Shown here: piece after piece, positions 1 through 5,495 of the stretch
Numbering within the stretch: the first letter of the stretch is position 1
Layout: each line of letters begins with the position of its first letter
Assembly: GCA_005799205.1 (NCBI GenBank)
Contig: SYHM01000144.1
Location: forward strand, 1-8,133
Length of the DNA stretch: 8,133 bases
Origin: Planctomycetia bacterium
GTDB lineage: Bacteria > Planctomycetota > Phycisphaerae > Phycisphaerales > SM1A02
Reading direction: 5' to 3'
Notes under the pieces: generated by a model
What the model was told of the DNA's origin: nothing
Databases searched by the model: none
The model's input: the letters and a program-made list of their open reading frames with translations, nothing else
Made by a program: the position numbers and the translations under genes

Positions 1-53
1 GAAGCGGTCGAAGTGATGAGCGCTGCGGCTCCCAGTAGTGCGTAAGACTTCAT
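1..53 (-). CDS. Partial gene for an exported protein (N-terminal signal peptide only)
   Basis: Only the first 17 codons are inside the window; the gene runs off the left edge. They read MKSYALLGAAALITSTA: a lysine right after the start, then a hydrophobic Ala/Leu/Ile stretch, which is a Sec-type signal peptide. A purine-rich AGGGAG lies at 65-70, 11 nt before the ATG at 53. A second in-frame ATG at 62 would sit only 2 nt from that Shine-Dalgarno, so I prefer 53. The gene seems to have its own promoter (215-243) and a leader of about 150 nt, so it is probably not the last gene of the purH-nuoC operon. The mature protein cannot be identified from this fragment. Confidence 0.7.
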   Translation of the reverse strand, partial: MKSYALLGAAALITSTA

Positions 54-64
54 GTTTGACATAT

Positions 65-70
65 CTCCCT
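65..70 (-). promoter_or_regulatory. Shine-Dalgarno AGGGAG deciding the start of the left-edge gene
   Basis: AGGGAG on the minus strand is 11 nt from the ATG at 53 but only 2 nt from the in-frame ATG at 62. The spacing favours 53, although 11 nt is slightly long. Confidence 0.5.
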
Positions 71-79
71 TTGCGTTGA

Positions 80-109
80 GTTGGCGTTTTCTTCGACAGA
101 AAAACCAAC
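80..109 (-). promoter_or_regulatory. Leader hairpin just upstream of the left-edge gene's ribosome binding site
   Basis: On the minus strand GTTGG (109-105) pairs with CCAAC (84-80), and inside this TTTTCT (103-98) pairs exactly with AGAAAA (92-87) around a 5-nt GTCGA loop, with a small internal loop between the two stems. The structure ends about 10 nt before the AGGGAG Shine-Dalgarno. An alternative GCGTTG/CAACGC pairing of the outer flank, reaching closer to the Shine-Dalgarno, is also possible. No U tract follows, so it is not a terminator; it could stabilise the mRNA or tune translation. No regulator or ligand is indicated. Confidence 0.4.
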
Positions 110-141
110 GCGTGACTCGTTTGAATACAGGTTTTCTAGTG

Positions 142-150
142 GTCCCTTTT
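142..150. repeat. GTCCCTTTT motif, copy 1
   Basis: This 9-mer (AAAAGGGAC on the minus strand) is flanked by CTAGT (136-140) and AACTCCCA (154-161). It lies in the leader of the left-edge gene. Copies 2 and 3 are at 3897-3905 and 3948-3956. Confidence 0.45.
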
Positions 151-214
151 TCAAACTCCCAATGCTCGTCGGGTTGACTCGCCACACATTGCGACGGGGC
201 CTGACGACGCTTGG

Positions 215-243
215 AATATGCCACCGATGTCATCGACGGTCAA
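215..243 (-). promoter_or_regulatory. Sigma70-like promoter for the left-edge exported gene
   Basis: On the minus strand a TTGACC -35 box (243-238; 5 of 6 matches to consensus) and a CATATT -10 box (220-215; 4 of 6) are separated by an optimal 17 bp. Transcription would start near 208, giving a leader of about 155 nt before the ATG at 53. It lies after nuoC and points to the partial gene at 1-53, so that gene is likely transcribed on its own. The assignment rests on box match and spacing only. Confidence 0.5.
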
Positions 244-314
244 GTTTTGTCGTAGATTTTTGTGGTGCGTCCGCGGGAGCTCGCCACTCAGAGGCACAAC
301 CCCCAGTTTGACGC

Positions 315-346
315 AAAAAACGTGCGATCTCATGGCGCAATCGCCA
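315..346 (-). terminator. Weak candidate terminator after nuoC
   Basis: Starting 20 nt past the nuoC stop, the minus strand has TGGCG-ATTG-CGCCA (346-333). An overlapping alternative, GCGAT (344-340) pairing with ATCGC (328-324), is followed by ACG and then six T (320-315). The stems are only 5 bp, so this is a weak intrinsic terminator at best; Rho-dependent ending is as plausible. Confidence 0.3.
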
Positions 347-366
347 GATTCGAGCCGAGTCAGCGA

Positions 367-921
367 CTACTGATGCGTTCGAGAGACGGTCTGATAGTGC
401 TCGCGTTCGCCACGACCGCGCAGCGGATAGTCCTTGCGCAGCGGGTGGGCGGGGAACTCTTTCCACATGAGGATGCGGCGCAAGTCGGGGTGACCCCGAA
501 ACCGAATCCCAAACATGTCAAAGACTTCACGCTCGGCCCACTCGGCAGCGGGCCATAGTTCAGTTGCGCTTTCGAGCCAGAGAGCCGGATCGGCTTCGAT
601 GCCTGTGGTGTCCAGCGTGGGATCGAGGAAGACCTTGACCCGCAGGCGCCGATTGAACTGGTGACTCAGCACGTGATAGACGACGGCGAATCGAGCCACT
701 TGCGCGACTGGATACCCCATGTAGTCGACTCCGCTGAGGTCAACGAGCATGTTGTAGTCACAGCGTGGATCGTCGCGCAGAAACCTCAACACCTCGTGCG
801 ACCTGTTCGCCGGAACGATCACAGTTGTTTGTCCTCGAAACGCCTCGACCTGCATAGGAACATCGCCAAACGCTGACTTGACCGCGGCGAGCGAAGGATG
901 ATCGAGCGTTGAAGTGGTCAT
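367..921 (-). CDS. nuoC: NADH-quinone oxidoreductase subunit C (complex I 30 kDa subunit)
   Basis: NuoC is a non-catalytic subunit of the peripheral arm of respiratory complex I, on the cytoplasmic face of the inner membrane. There it packs against NuoD and helps hold the quinone-site module. The 184-residue product has the family signature near its C-terminus: AEWAEREVFDMFGIRF at 126-141, GHPDLRRILM at 143-152 and FPAHPLRKDYPL at 156-167. The upstream domain carries DLSGVDY (61-67) and the YHVLSH strand. The ATG at 921 has an AGGA Shine-Dalgarno at 929-932 with a 7-nt spacer, and the gene starts 23 bp after the purH stop. It is therefore probably the last gene of the propeller-purH-nuoC operon. 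Oddly, nuoB and nuoD, its usual neighbours, are absent on both sides; a signal-peptide gene follows instead. The length is normal for stand-alone NuoC, so this is neither a NuoCD fusion nor a fragment. Confidence 0.95.
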   Translation of the reverse strand: MTTSTLDHPSLAAVKSAFGDVPMQVEAFRGQTTVIVPANRSHEVLRFLRDDPRCDYNMLVDLSGVDYMGYPVAQVARFAVVYHVLSHQFNRRLRVKVFLDPTLDTTGIEADPALWLESATELWPAAEWAEREVFDMFGIRFRGHPDLRRILMWKEFPAHPLRKDYPLRGRGEREHYQTVSRTHQ

Positions 922-944
922 GGAGTGATCCTATTGCGAGTCGC

Positions 945-2540
945 CTAGTGGCGAAAGTGTCTCGATCCCGTGAGCAAGCATGTGACCCCATGCTTCGTGC
1001 AGAGGTCAACCGTGTCCTGATCGCGCTTGGATCCCCCTGGGTGAACAACGCATCGCACCCCTGCGTCGATGAGCAATTGCGGGCCATCAGCGAATGGAAA
1101 GAACGCATCGCTCGCAGCAACTACGCCGCTGCTGCCAGCGGTCGCGAGCCGGCCCCTCGATTTCTCGATTGCGATACGGCAACTTGCAACGCGATCCATC
1201 TGTCCAGCGCCTGCTCCCCAGAGTGTTTGATCGTGCGCGATGCAGATTGCATTCGACTTGAGGTGTTTCACGATGTTGAACGCGAAGAGCGCGTCGGCGA
1301 GAACTGCACTGGTTGGCGCTGGGCCGGCGACATGTTGCAGCGACTCGGCGCGCAGCGGAAGTGTGTCGCGATCTTGCACGAGCACGCCTCCTGGAACAGA
1401 GCGCAGTGAGACCGGTCGATCTTCACAGTGGCGAATCGGACCAAGCGCGATGAGGCGCACGTTCTTCCAGCGCGCGCTGAGAGCCTCGAGCGCCGGGGCC
1501 GAAAAGCTCTCGGCGATCACGACTTCAAGAAAGCGCTCACCGGCGACCATTTCTCGCGCTGTCTCTTCGTCAATTGGGCAATTGAAGGCGACGATGCTGC
1601 CGTAGGCCGCGAGCGGATCACCCTCATAGGCGTGCGTAAACGCTTCGCAGGCAGTCGAAGCGAGCGCTGCCCCACACGGATTCGTATGTTTGATGATCGC
1701 ACACGCGCTCTGCTGCGGCACAATCTCGCAGAGGTCCTCGACGAGCTCGAGCGCCGCGCTCGCGTCGAGCAGGTTGTTGTATGAGAGCGGCTTGCCATGC
1801 AAGAGCGGCGCACCCACCAGCGATGGCTCTCGCGATCCAGGCCGGGTGTACACCGCCGCCCGTTGATGGGGGTTTTCGCCGTAGCGCAACTCGTCGACCT
1901 TCACAAGGTTCACCGTCAGCGTGTTCGAGAAATCATGTTCGTGCGAGGAATCAAACCACTGGCTGATTGCGCTGTCGTAGGCCGCGGTGCGCGTGAACGC
2001 CGTGGCCGCGAGGCTTCGGCGCAATCGTCCAGAGGTTGCTCCGTGATGTTGGCGCAGTTCGCCGCAGACCAAGTCGTATTGGTCGGGGCTCGTGACCACA
2101 CAGACATGGCTGAAATTCTTCGCGGCTGAACGAATCATGCTTGGACCACCAATGTCGATGTTCTCGATCGCCTCAGCTTCGGTAACCCCCGCACGACGAA
2201 TCGTCGATTCGAATGGGTAGAGATTCACGCAGACCAAGTCGATGGGGCGAATCTCATGTTGCGCCATCGCAGCAAGGTGTGTCGCAGAGTCTCGCCGGCC
2301 AAGCAGCCCTCCGTGGACGCGCGGATGCAGCGTCTTGAGTCTGCCATCCATGATTTCTGGGAACCCAGTGAGTTGCTCGATCGATACAACAGGAATTCCC
2401 TGCGCGATGAGTGCAGTTGCCGTCCCGCCAGTTGAGATGATCTCGACCCCATGCTCAATGAGTGTGCGGGCGAGCGGCAGCAAGTCTCGCTTGTCGCTGA
2501 CAGAAACAAGCGCGCGACGGACCGCGACGAGATCACTCAT
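945..2540 (-). CDS. purH: Bifunctional AICAR transformylase / IMP cyclohydrolase
   Basis: PurH carries out the last two steps of IMP synthesis in the cytoplasm: formylation of AICAR with 10-formyl-tetrahydrofolate, then ring closure of FAICAR. The 531-residue length is typical. The N-terminal MGS-like cyclohydrolase domain shows VSVSDK (12-17), STGGTA (36-41), GFPEIMDGRLKTLHPRVHGG (59-78), NLYPFE (106-111) and ENIDIGGPSMIRSAAKN (126-142). The transformylase domain shows RYGENPHQ (219-226), GKPLSYNNLLD (249-259), the catalytic KHTNPCG (284-290), GDPLAAYGSIVAFN (307-320), NIVKHLKSNA (422-431), GAGAGQMDRV (442-451) and HPGGSKRD (500-507), ending in the characteristic RHFRH. I chose the ATG at 2540, not the in-frame ATG at 2603, because the protein family begins at MSDLVAVRRALVSVSDK. 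The ATG also overlaps the stop of the propeller gene as ATGA, implying translational coupling. All key motifs are intact. Confidence 0.97.
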   Translation of the reverse strand: MSDLVAVRRALVSVSDKRDLLPLARTLIEHGVEIISTGGTATALIAQGIPVVSIEQLTGFPEIMDGRLKTLHPRVHGGLLGRRDSATHLAAMAQHEIRPIDLVCVNLYPFESTIRRAGVTEAEAIENIDIGGPSMIRSAAKNFSHVCVVTSPDQYDLVCGELRQHHGATSGRLRRSLAATAFTRTAAYDSAISQWFDSSHEHDFSNTLTVNLVKVDELRYGENPHQRAAVYTRPGSREPSLVGAPLLHGKPLSYNNLLDASAALELVEDLCEIVPQQSACAIIKHTNPCGAALASTACEAFTHAYEGDPLAAYGSIVAFNCPIDEETAREMVAGERFLEVVIAESFSAPALEALSARWKNVRLIALGPIRHCEDRPVSLRSVPGGVLVQDRDTLPLRAESLQHVAGPAPTSAVLADALFAFNIVKHLKSNAICIAHDQTLWGAGAGQMDRVASCRIAIEKSRGRLATAGSSGVVAASDAFFPFADGPQLLIDAGVRCVVHPGGSKRDQDTVDLCTKHGVTCLLTGSRHFRH

Positions 2541-3742
2541 GGCGCGGTCGCTTGCGCGGCGACATCCCTCGCTTGTTGGGTCGCGCGAACTCGTGCCTCG
2601 CATCGCTGAAGGGCTCCGTCACTGCTTAGTAGATACAGATCAGGATCGATTGGACCGGTGACTGCGAGGGAGATCACGCGAGGCAGCGTCAGCGTCGCAC
2701 TCGTGCTTCCATCGGTGGTGTGAAGCGCACTCAGCGTATGTGACGGGGCATCCCAGACGAGGACGTGATCGGCCACTTTGCAGATCACTGTGCCAGGCGC
2801 GGGGCTCTTCCACCGCAGGGTGCCATCGCGCCCGAGCACTTCATGTGTGCCTTCAGCATTCATTGTGGCAGCCGCAGCTGAGATCGCAACGAGGCCTTGT
2901 CTTGGGACTTGCGTGTACACCAACTCGCCATCACAAAAGACATCGCTCGTCAACGGTGATTCTGTGATGTATCGCCACCGAAGTGCACCAGTTGCTTCCT
3001 CGTACGCATGAACGGCGTGATCGCCGCACGCGGCGTAAATCGCTCCTGCGCCTGCGGCAACCTGCCCTTCAATGGGACCGCCAAGCTTCTTCCGCCAAAT
3101 CTGTCTCGTCGTCTGTGCATCGAGCAGCGCCAATTGACCCGAGGTGCTTCCGACCGCGACTGATGATCCAACAAGGATCGGTGCGCTCTTGATGAGTCCG
3201 CCGATTTCGTTCGACTTCCAGAAGCAGCCCACGAGATACTGCTGCCACGCGACAAATCCACCCTTGGCTCCGAAGATCAAGAAACGACCATAAAGCGCGG
3301 ATTGGGTGGTCGGAATGCGTTCAAGCTTCTGGCCGCGGCTGAAGGTGCCATTGCCAGAGTCGAGCACTGCAATCGCGCTATCGAGCGTGACCAATACCTC
3401 ATCGACGGCACCGATCCGTGCGCGATCGACGTCGTGCACCCGGTCATGCCCTCGCCCACATGCGTTCTGCCAGACAGTCAGTCCCGTCGAAGTCAGAACG
3501 CGTGCAAGGTGCGAGGTGCTGTCGGTGACAAAGACGCTGTCTCCTTCTGCGGGGAAGACCCGAACCATGGATGAATGATCAACGGATGGCACCTGGGTCT
3601 GCCAGACGGTGCGCATTCCAATTGACTCGACAGCGCTCGGGCCGGCGAGAAAACGAGCGTTGAGTTGTTCAGTCGTTGGCTGCTGCGCGAGTGCTGAGCC
3701 GGTAAGCCCTGCCGCGACGAGAAATGCAAAGAGTGTGCGCAT
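2537..3742 (-). CDS. Secreted PQQ-like beta-propeller repeat protein
   Basis: The 401-residue product starts with a clear Sec signal peptide (residues 1-19, MRTLFAFLVAAGLTGSALA, cleavage before QQ). The mature part is made of propeller blades of the PQQ/WD-like type, seen as recurring strand pairs ending in a Trp motif: GLTVWQ (87-92), RQIWRKKLGG (213-222), GALRWRY (252-258) and DGTLRWKSPAPG (306-317). These alternate with stretches such as GSSVAVGSTSGQLALLDAQT (192-211). Such proteins act in the periplasm or on the surface, as scaffolds or (with PQQ) dehydrogenases. I see no recognisable PQQ-dehydrogenase active site and cannot assign a reaction. An in-frame ATG at 3778 would put 12 extra residues before the signal peptide, so 3742 is preferred. 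No good Shine-Dalgarno precedes it; a TATACT box 10 nt upstream hints at a very short leader. The stop overlaps the purH start (ATGA). It is the first gene of the operon. Confidence 0.85.
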   Translation of the reverse strand: MRTLFAFLVAAGLTGSALAQQPTTEQLNARFLAGPSAVESIGMRTVWQTQVPSVDHSSMVRVFPAEGDSVFVTDSTSHLARVLTSTGLTVWQNACGRGHDRVHDVDRARIGAVDEVLVTLDSAIAVLDSGNGTFSRGQKLERIPTTQSALYGRFLIFGAKGGFVAWQQYLVGCFWKSNEIGGLIKSAPILVGSSVAVGSTSGQLALLDAQTTRQIWRKKLGGPIEGQVAAGAGAIYAACGDHAVHAYEEATGALRWRYITESPLTSDVFCDGELVYTQVPRQGLVAISAAAATMNAEGTHEVLGRDGTLRWKSPAPGTVICKVADHVLVWDAPSHTLSALHTTDGSTSATLTLPRVISLAVTGPIDPDLYLLSSDGALQRCEARVRATQQARDVAAQATAP

Positions 3743-3752
3743 CGGGGTGGGG

Positions 3753-3758
3753 AGTATA
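3753..3758 (-). promoter_or_regulatory. TATACT -10-like box for the propeller-purH-nuoC operon
   Basis: TATACT on the minus strand matches 5 of 6 bases of the sigma70 -10 consensus and lies 10 nt before the ATG at 3742. Transcription starting 6-8 nt downstream would leave a leader of only a few bases, which fits the lack of a Shine-Dalgarno. The hexamer 17 bp upstream (TTTTTG, 3781-3776) is a poor -35 match; TTGGCG at 3778-3773 is better but only 14 bp away. The call is tentative. Confidence 0.3.
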
Positions 3759-3787
3759 CGACTCGAGGTGCGCGCCAAAAACAGGCT

Positions 3788-3816
3788 CGGCCGCGCCCTT
3801 TTCAGAGTCGCGGCCG
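3788..3816. repeat. GC-rich inverted repeat upstream of the propeller operon
   Basis: CGGCCGCG (3788-3795) and CGCGGCCG (3809-3816) are perfect 8-bp inverted arms around a 13-nt loop. On the minus strand the stem is followed after six bases by five T (3781-3777), so it could act as an intrinsic terminator against antisense transcripts entering the operon, or as an attenuator if a promoter lies further upstream. On the plus strand no T tract follows at once. Confidence 0.45.
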
Positions 3817-3855
3817 GCCTCCCTTTTCCCTTTCCCTATCCTCTAGATCGGGTCG

Positions 3856-3878
3856 GTTTCAATCACATCCCTTGAAAC
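3856..3878. promoter_or_regulatory. Dyad GTTTCAA-N9-TTGAAAC, candidate operator
   Basis: Two perfect 7-bp arms (3856-3862 and 3872-3878) are spaced 9 bp apart, the size of a binding site for a dimeric repressor. Another TTGAAA half-site sits at 3891-3896, 19 bp after the start of the second arm. The site lies between divergent units and could serve either. No regulator gene is nearby to match it, so this is a candidate only. Confidence 0.35.
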
Positions 3879-3896
3879 AACTTCCAGTCATTGAAA

Positions 3897-3905
3897 GTCC
3901 CTTTT
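3897..3905. repeat. GTCCCTTTT motif, copy 2
   Basis: Exact 9-mer, preceded by the TTGAAA half-site at 3891-3896 and lacking the CTAGT/AACTCCCA flanks of the other two copies. Confidence 0.4.
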
Positions 3906-3947
3906 CCCTGAGACCCTCAAGCAAATTTAGGTTCCGTTTGTTCGCTA

Positions 3948-3956
3948 GTCCCTTTT
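3948..3956. repeat. GTCCCTTTT motif, copy 3
   Basis: Exact 9-mer that overlaps CTAGT (3945-3949) and is followed by AACTCCCA (3967-3974), the same flanking words as copy 1 with different spacing. Confidence 0.45.
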
Positions 3957-3994
3957 AATTACTGCGAACTCCCATCACCATCCCGATCCGTATC

Positions 3995-4052
3995 GCGTCA
4001 GCAAAGGTCCCTACTCCGATGCTGACACGCACTAGTATCCGTTACCTTTGCT
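3995..4052 (+). promoter_or_regulatory. Two overlapping, mutually exclusive hairpins upstream of the plus-strand operon
   Basis: Structure A pairs GTCAGCA (3997-4003) with TGCTGAC (4020-4026); GC at 3995-3996 can add to it by pairing with GC at 4029-4030 across a bulge. Structure B pairs AGCAAAGGT (4000-4008) with ACCTTTGCT (4044-4052), 9 perfect base pairs around a 35-nt spacer. Both need AGCA at 4000-4003, so an RNA can adopt only one at a time. This is the layout of attenuators and riboswitches, but the same palindromes could be protein-binding sites in DNA. No terminator-like U tract follows structure B directly. The region ends 113 nt before the TTG start at 4166. Confidence 0.4.
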
Positions 4053-4150
4053 TCGCAGGTTGCACAAACGGCCAAGAATCAAAAGAAAAGTCTCGGGCGA
4101 ACTGGGTGTCGTTTTATTGAGAACAATGATGAAAGTCGTCCGATAACGCA

Positions 4151-4158
4151 AGAGGAAG
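4151..4158 (+). promoter_or_regulatory. Shine-Dalgarno AGAGGAAG deciding a TTG start
   Basis: AGAGGAAG sits 7 nt before the TTG at 4166. The first in-frame ATG is at 4184, 25 nt away, too far to use this site. Flanking bases CAAGA (4149-4153) and TCTTG (4164-4168) can pair, placing the Shine-Dalgarno partly in the loop and the start codon in the stem. Confidence 0.55.
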
Positions 4159-4165
4159 CTCGGTC

Positions 4166-5485
4166 TTGTTCATCGCATCACTCATGCAGCACAGTTTCTT
4201 CGCGCTCACCGCAACGCTTGGCGGTAGTGCTTTCGACGCTCAATCCGTCACGGCGCGAACGAGTTGGTGGGAACGAACTGGTGCAAGCAAGTTTGCTGCA
4301 CAGTCTCACGCAGTCCGAAGCGATCTGCCACAGAGTTCCTCGCGTGCAACCGCAGCCGACATCGATCGTGCATGGTTGATGATCGACACGGCACTTGGGT
4401 CACTTCGGCCAAGAACGCGCGGTCTGCAAGAAGCGCTTCTCTTTCAATCGCAAGAAGATCTCTCAGAGACGATGCGCACGCAGTTCGCGATCGATCCTCC
4501 AAGTGAAGCATTCGCGTTTCGCTCGCCGCTCGGACAAGGCATCGCGGTGTGCACAGAAGACACTCCCGCACCGATCGCCGCGCGAGGGTTGCGAGCAGCA
4601 CTGTGCGGTGAATACCTGCGCCTTGCGTGCGCAGGAGATCTCGCCCCCGCAGTGCAGTGTGGGTTGCTCGATTTTGTTGCGCGGTGGGACAGCACTGGCG
4701 GCGGAGGCGGGGTCGGCGACGCAGGCGCATCACTCGTGCGATCTGCAGCTGGCGCGAAGAACGCTCTATCTGTTCAGGCGATCCTCTCGATGGATCGATC
4801 GCAGTGGACCGCCGCAGTTGCAGCCGACCCTCATGGCTCACTGTGCGAGCAGAGTGCCTCGATCATTCGATTTCTCACCCAACCCAAGTCGCAACGAGGG
4901 ATCGCCGCATTTCAGGCCTACCTGCGATTGGTCGCAGAGGGGACTCCCAGCAGCGATGCGTTCGCTTTGGCATACGGACTGTCAAGTGATGGCGCGTGGC
5001 GCGACTTTGACGCGCAGTGGAGAGCGTTCACCAAGTCTGAGAAGGCGAATCCGGCCGAGACAGTGCGAGAGCGCCTCGCGTTCTTTGGAGAGGGGTTGAG
5101 GATGCTCGACGCGGCGGGATCGCTGCCTCTCGACTTCGATGCCCTTGCAGTGGCGCTCACCGATCAGAGGTTCTCTGCTCCTCGAGCGTGGCGCCCTGGG
5201 TTTTCGTGCGTGAGCGCAGAGTGTGCGAGCGTCTTCAGTCCGGTGGATGGTTGTGACTCGAGTCGCGACGGTCCACCGTCAGCGCCTGCGAAAGCCGACC
5301 CATCGAAGGCAGCCGCTCGGGGGGCGAAGTTTCGCCTTGAATCCACTGAATCATCGAGTGATCCAAAGTCGCCGCCAGCGGTCGTTGTCGCAGATTCGCA
5401 GACGCTGAGATTCAAACTGAGCTGGTTTAAGACACGCCCAGCGAGCGAAGCGCCGTGGGTGTGGGACATCACGCGCGGCAACTAG
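4166..5485 (+). CDS. Secreted, degenerate peptidase-MA-like protein (putative inactive gluzincin)
   Basis: The 439-residue product has a hydrophobic N-terminus (LMQHSFFALTATLGGSAFDA, 6-25) that could be a signal peptide, although it lacks a basic n-region. Residues 141-290 follow the layout of MA-clan (gluzincin) C-terminal regions common in secreted planctomycete proteins. LCGEYLRL (147-154) stands where the HExxH helix would be, APAVQCGLLDFVARW (160-174) resembles the 'P-x-W-x-x-EGLA-x-Y' segment, and EQSASIIRFLT (228-238) with DAFALAYGLSSDGAWRDFDAQWRAF (264-288; quoted here in outline only: AFALAYG and WRDFDAQW) resembles the closing helices. HExxH is absent, so if the homology holds the enzyme is dead. 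A poly-Gly turn (178-182) and a Ser/Pro/Ala-rich stretch (363-405) look unstructured. The TTG start at 4166 is chosen for its Shine-Dalgarno; ATG at 4184 is the alternative. prpB starts 10 bp after its stop. The family call is an inference from pattern, not a match. Confidence 0.6.
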   Translation: MFIASLMQHSFFALTATLGGSAFDAQSVTARTSWWERTGASKFAAQSHAVRSDLPQSSSRATAADIDRAWLMIDTALGSLRPRTRGLQEALLFQSQEDLSETMRTQFAIDPPSEAFAFRSPLGQGIAVCTEDTPAPIAARGLRAALCGEYLRLACAGDLAPAVQCGLLDFVARWDSTGGGGGVGDAGASLVRSAAGAKNALSVQAILSMDRSQWTAAVAADPHGSLCEQSASIIRFLTQPKSQRGIAAFQAYLRLVAEGTPSSDAFALAYGLSSDGAWRDFDAQWRAFTKSEKANPAETVRERLAFFGEGLRMLDAAGSLPLDFDALAVALTDQRFSAPRAWRPGFSCVSAECASVFSPVDGCDSSRDGPPSAPAKADPSKAAARGAKFRLESTESSSDPKSPPAVVVADSQTLRFKLSWFKTRPASEAPWVWDITRGN

Positions 5486-5495
5486 AGTGTGCGCC

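Larger units (their letters stand above)
54..366. other. Intergenic region between nuoC and the left-edge gene
   Basis: There is no convincing gene in these 313 bp; short open frames on both strands have no Shine-Dalgarno or recognisable protein. Read on the minus strand, in the direction of the flanking genes, it holds in order a weak terminator-like structure after nuoC (315-346), a sigma70-like promoter (215-243), an AAAAGGGAC motif (142-150 in complement), a two-part hairpin (80-109) and the Shine-Dalgarno of the left-edge gene (65-70). Confidence 0.7.
3743..4165. other. Structured non-coding region between divergent operons
   Basis: These 423 bp have no supported gene and look less GC-rich than the flanks. 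From left to right I see: a TATACT -10-like box (3753-3758, minus); a GC-rich inverted repeat (3788-3816); a CT-rich tract (3818-3843); a dyad GTTTCAA/TTGAAAC (3856-3878); a further TTGAAA half-site (3891-3896); two copies of GTCCCTTTT (3897-3905, 3948-3956); two overlapping inverted repeats that cannot form at the same time (3995-4030 and 4000-4052); and the Shine-Dalgarno of the plus-strand operon (4151-4158). I could not place a convincing promoter for the plus-strand operon. There is no tRNA-like cloverleaf. Confidence 0.65.

Noticed and set aside
909..1409. 166-codon open frame on the plus strand
   Set aside because: It lies entirely opposite purH and the nuoC start, has no recognisable motif, and both real genes have intact family signatures there.
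3856..3896. CRISPR-like words GTTTCAATC and ATTGAAAG
   Set aside because: Such ends occur in CRISPR repeats, but there is no array: no regularly spaced repeat copies and no cas genes.
3830..4060. A tRNA or small structured RNA gene
   Set aside because: I found no cloverleaf or T-arm consensus. The inverted repeats are better described as candidate cis elements.
4126..4146. Six-codon open frame (MMKVVR) before the plus-strand operon, as a leader peptide
   Set aside because: There is no Shine-Dalgarno, no run of regulatory codons, and no terminator hairpin after it.
4395..5099. 234-codon plus-strand frame inside the peptidase-like gene
   Set aside because: It is Arg/Ser/Cys-rich, typical of an out-of-frame reading of GC-rich coding DNA, and has no Shine-Dalgarno. 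The longer frame has a Shine-Dalgarno and an ordered protein pattern.
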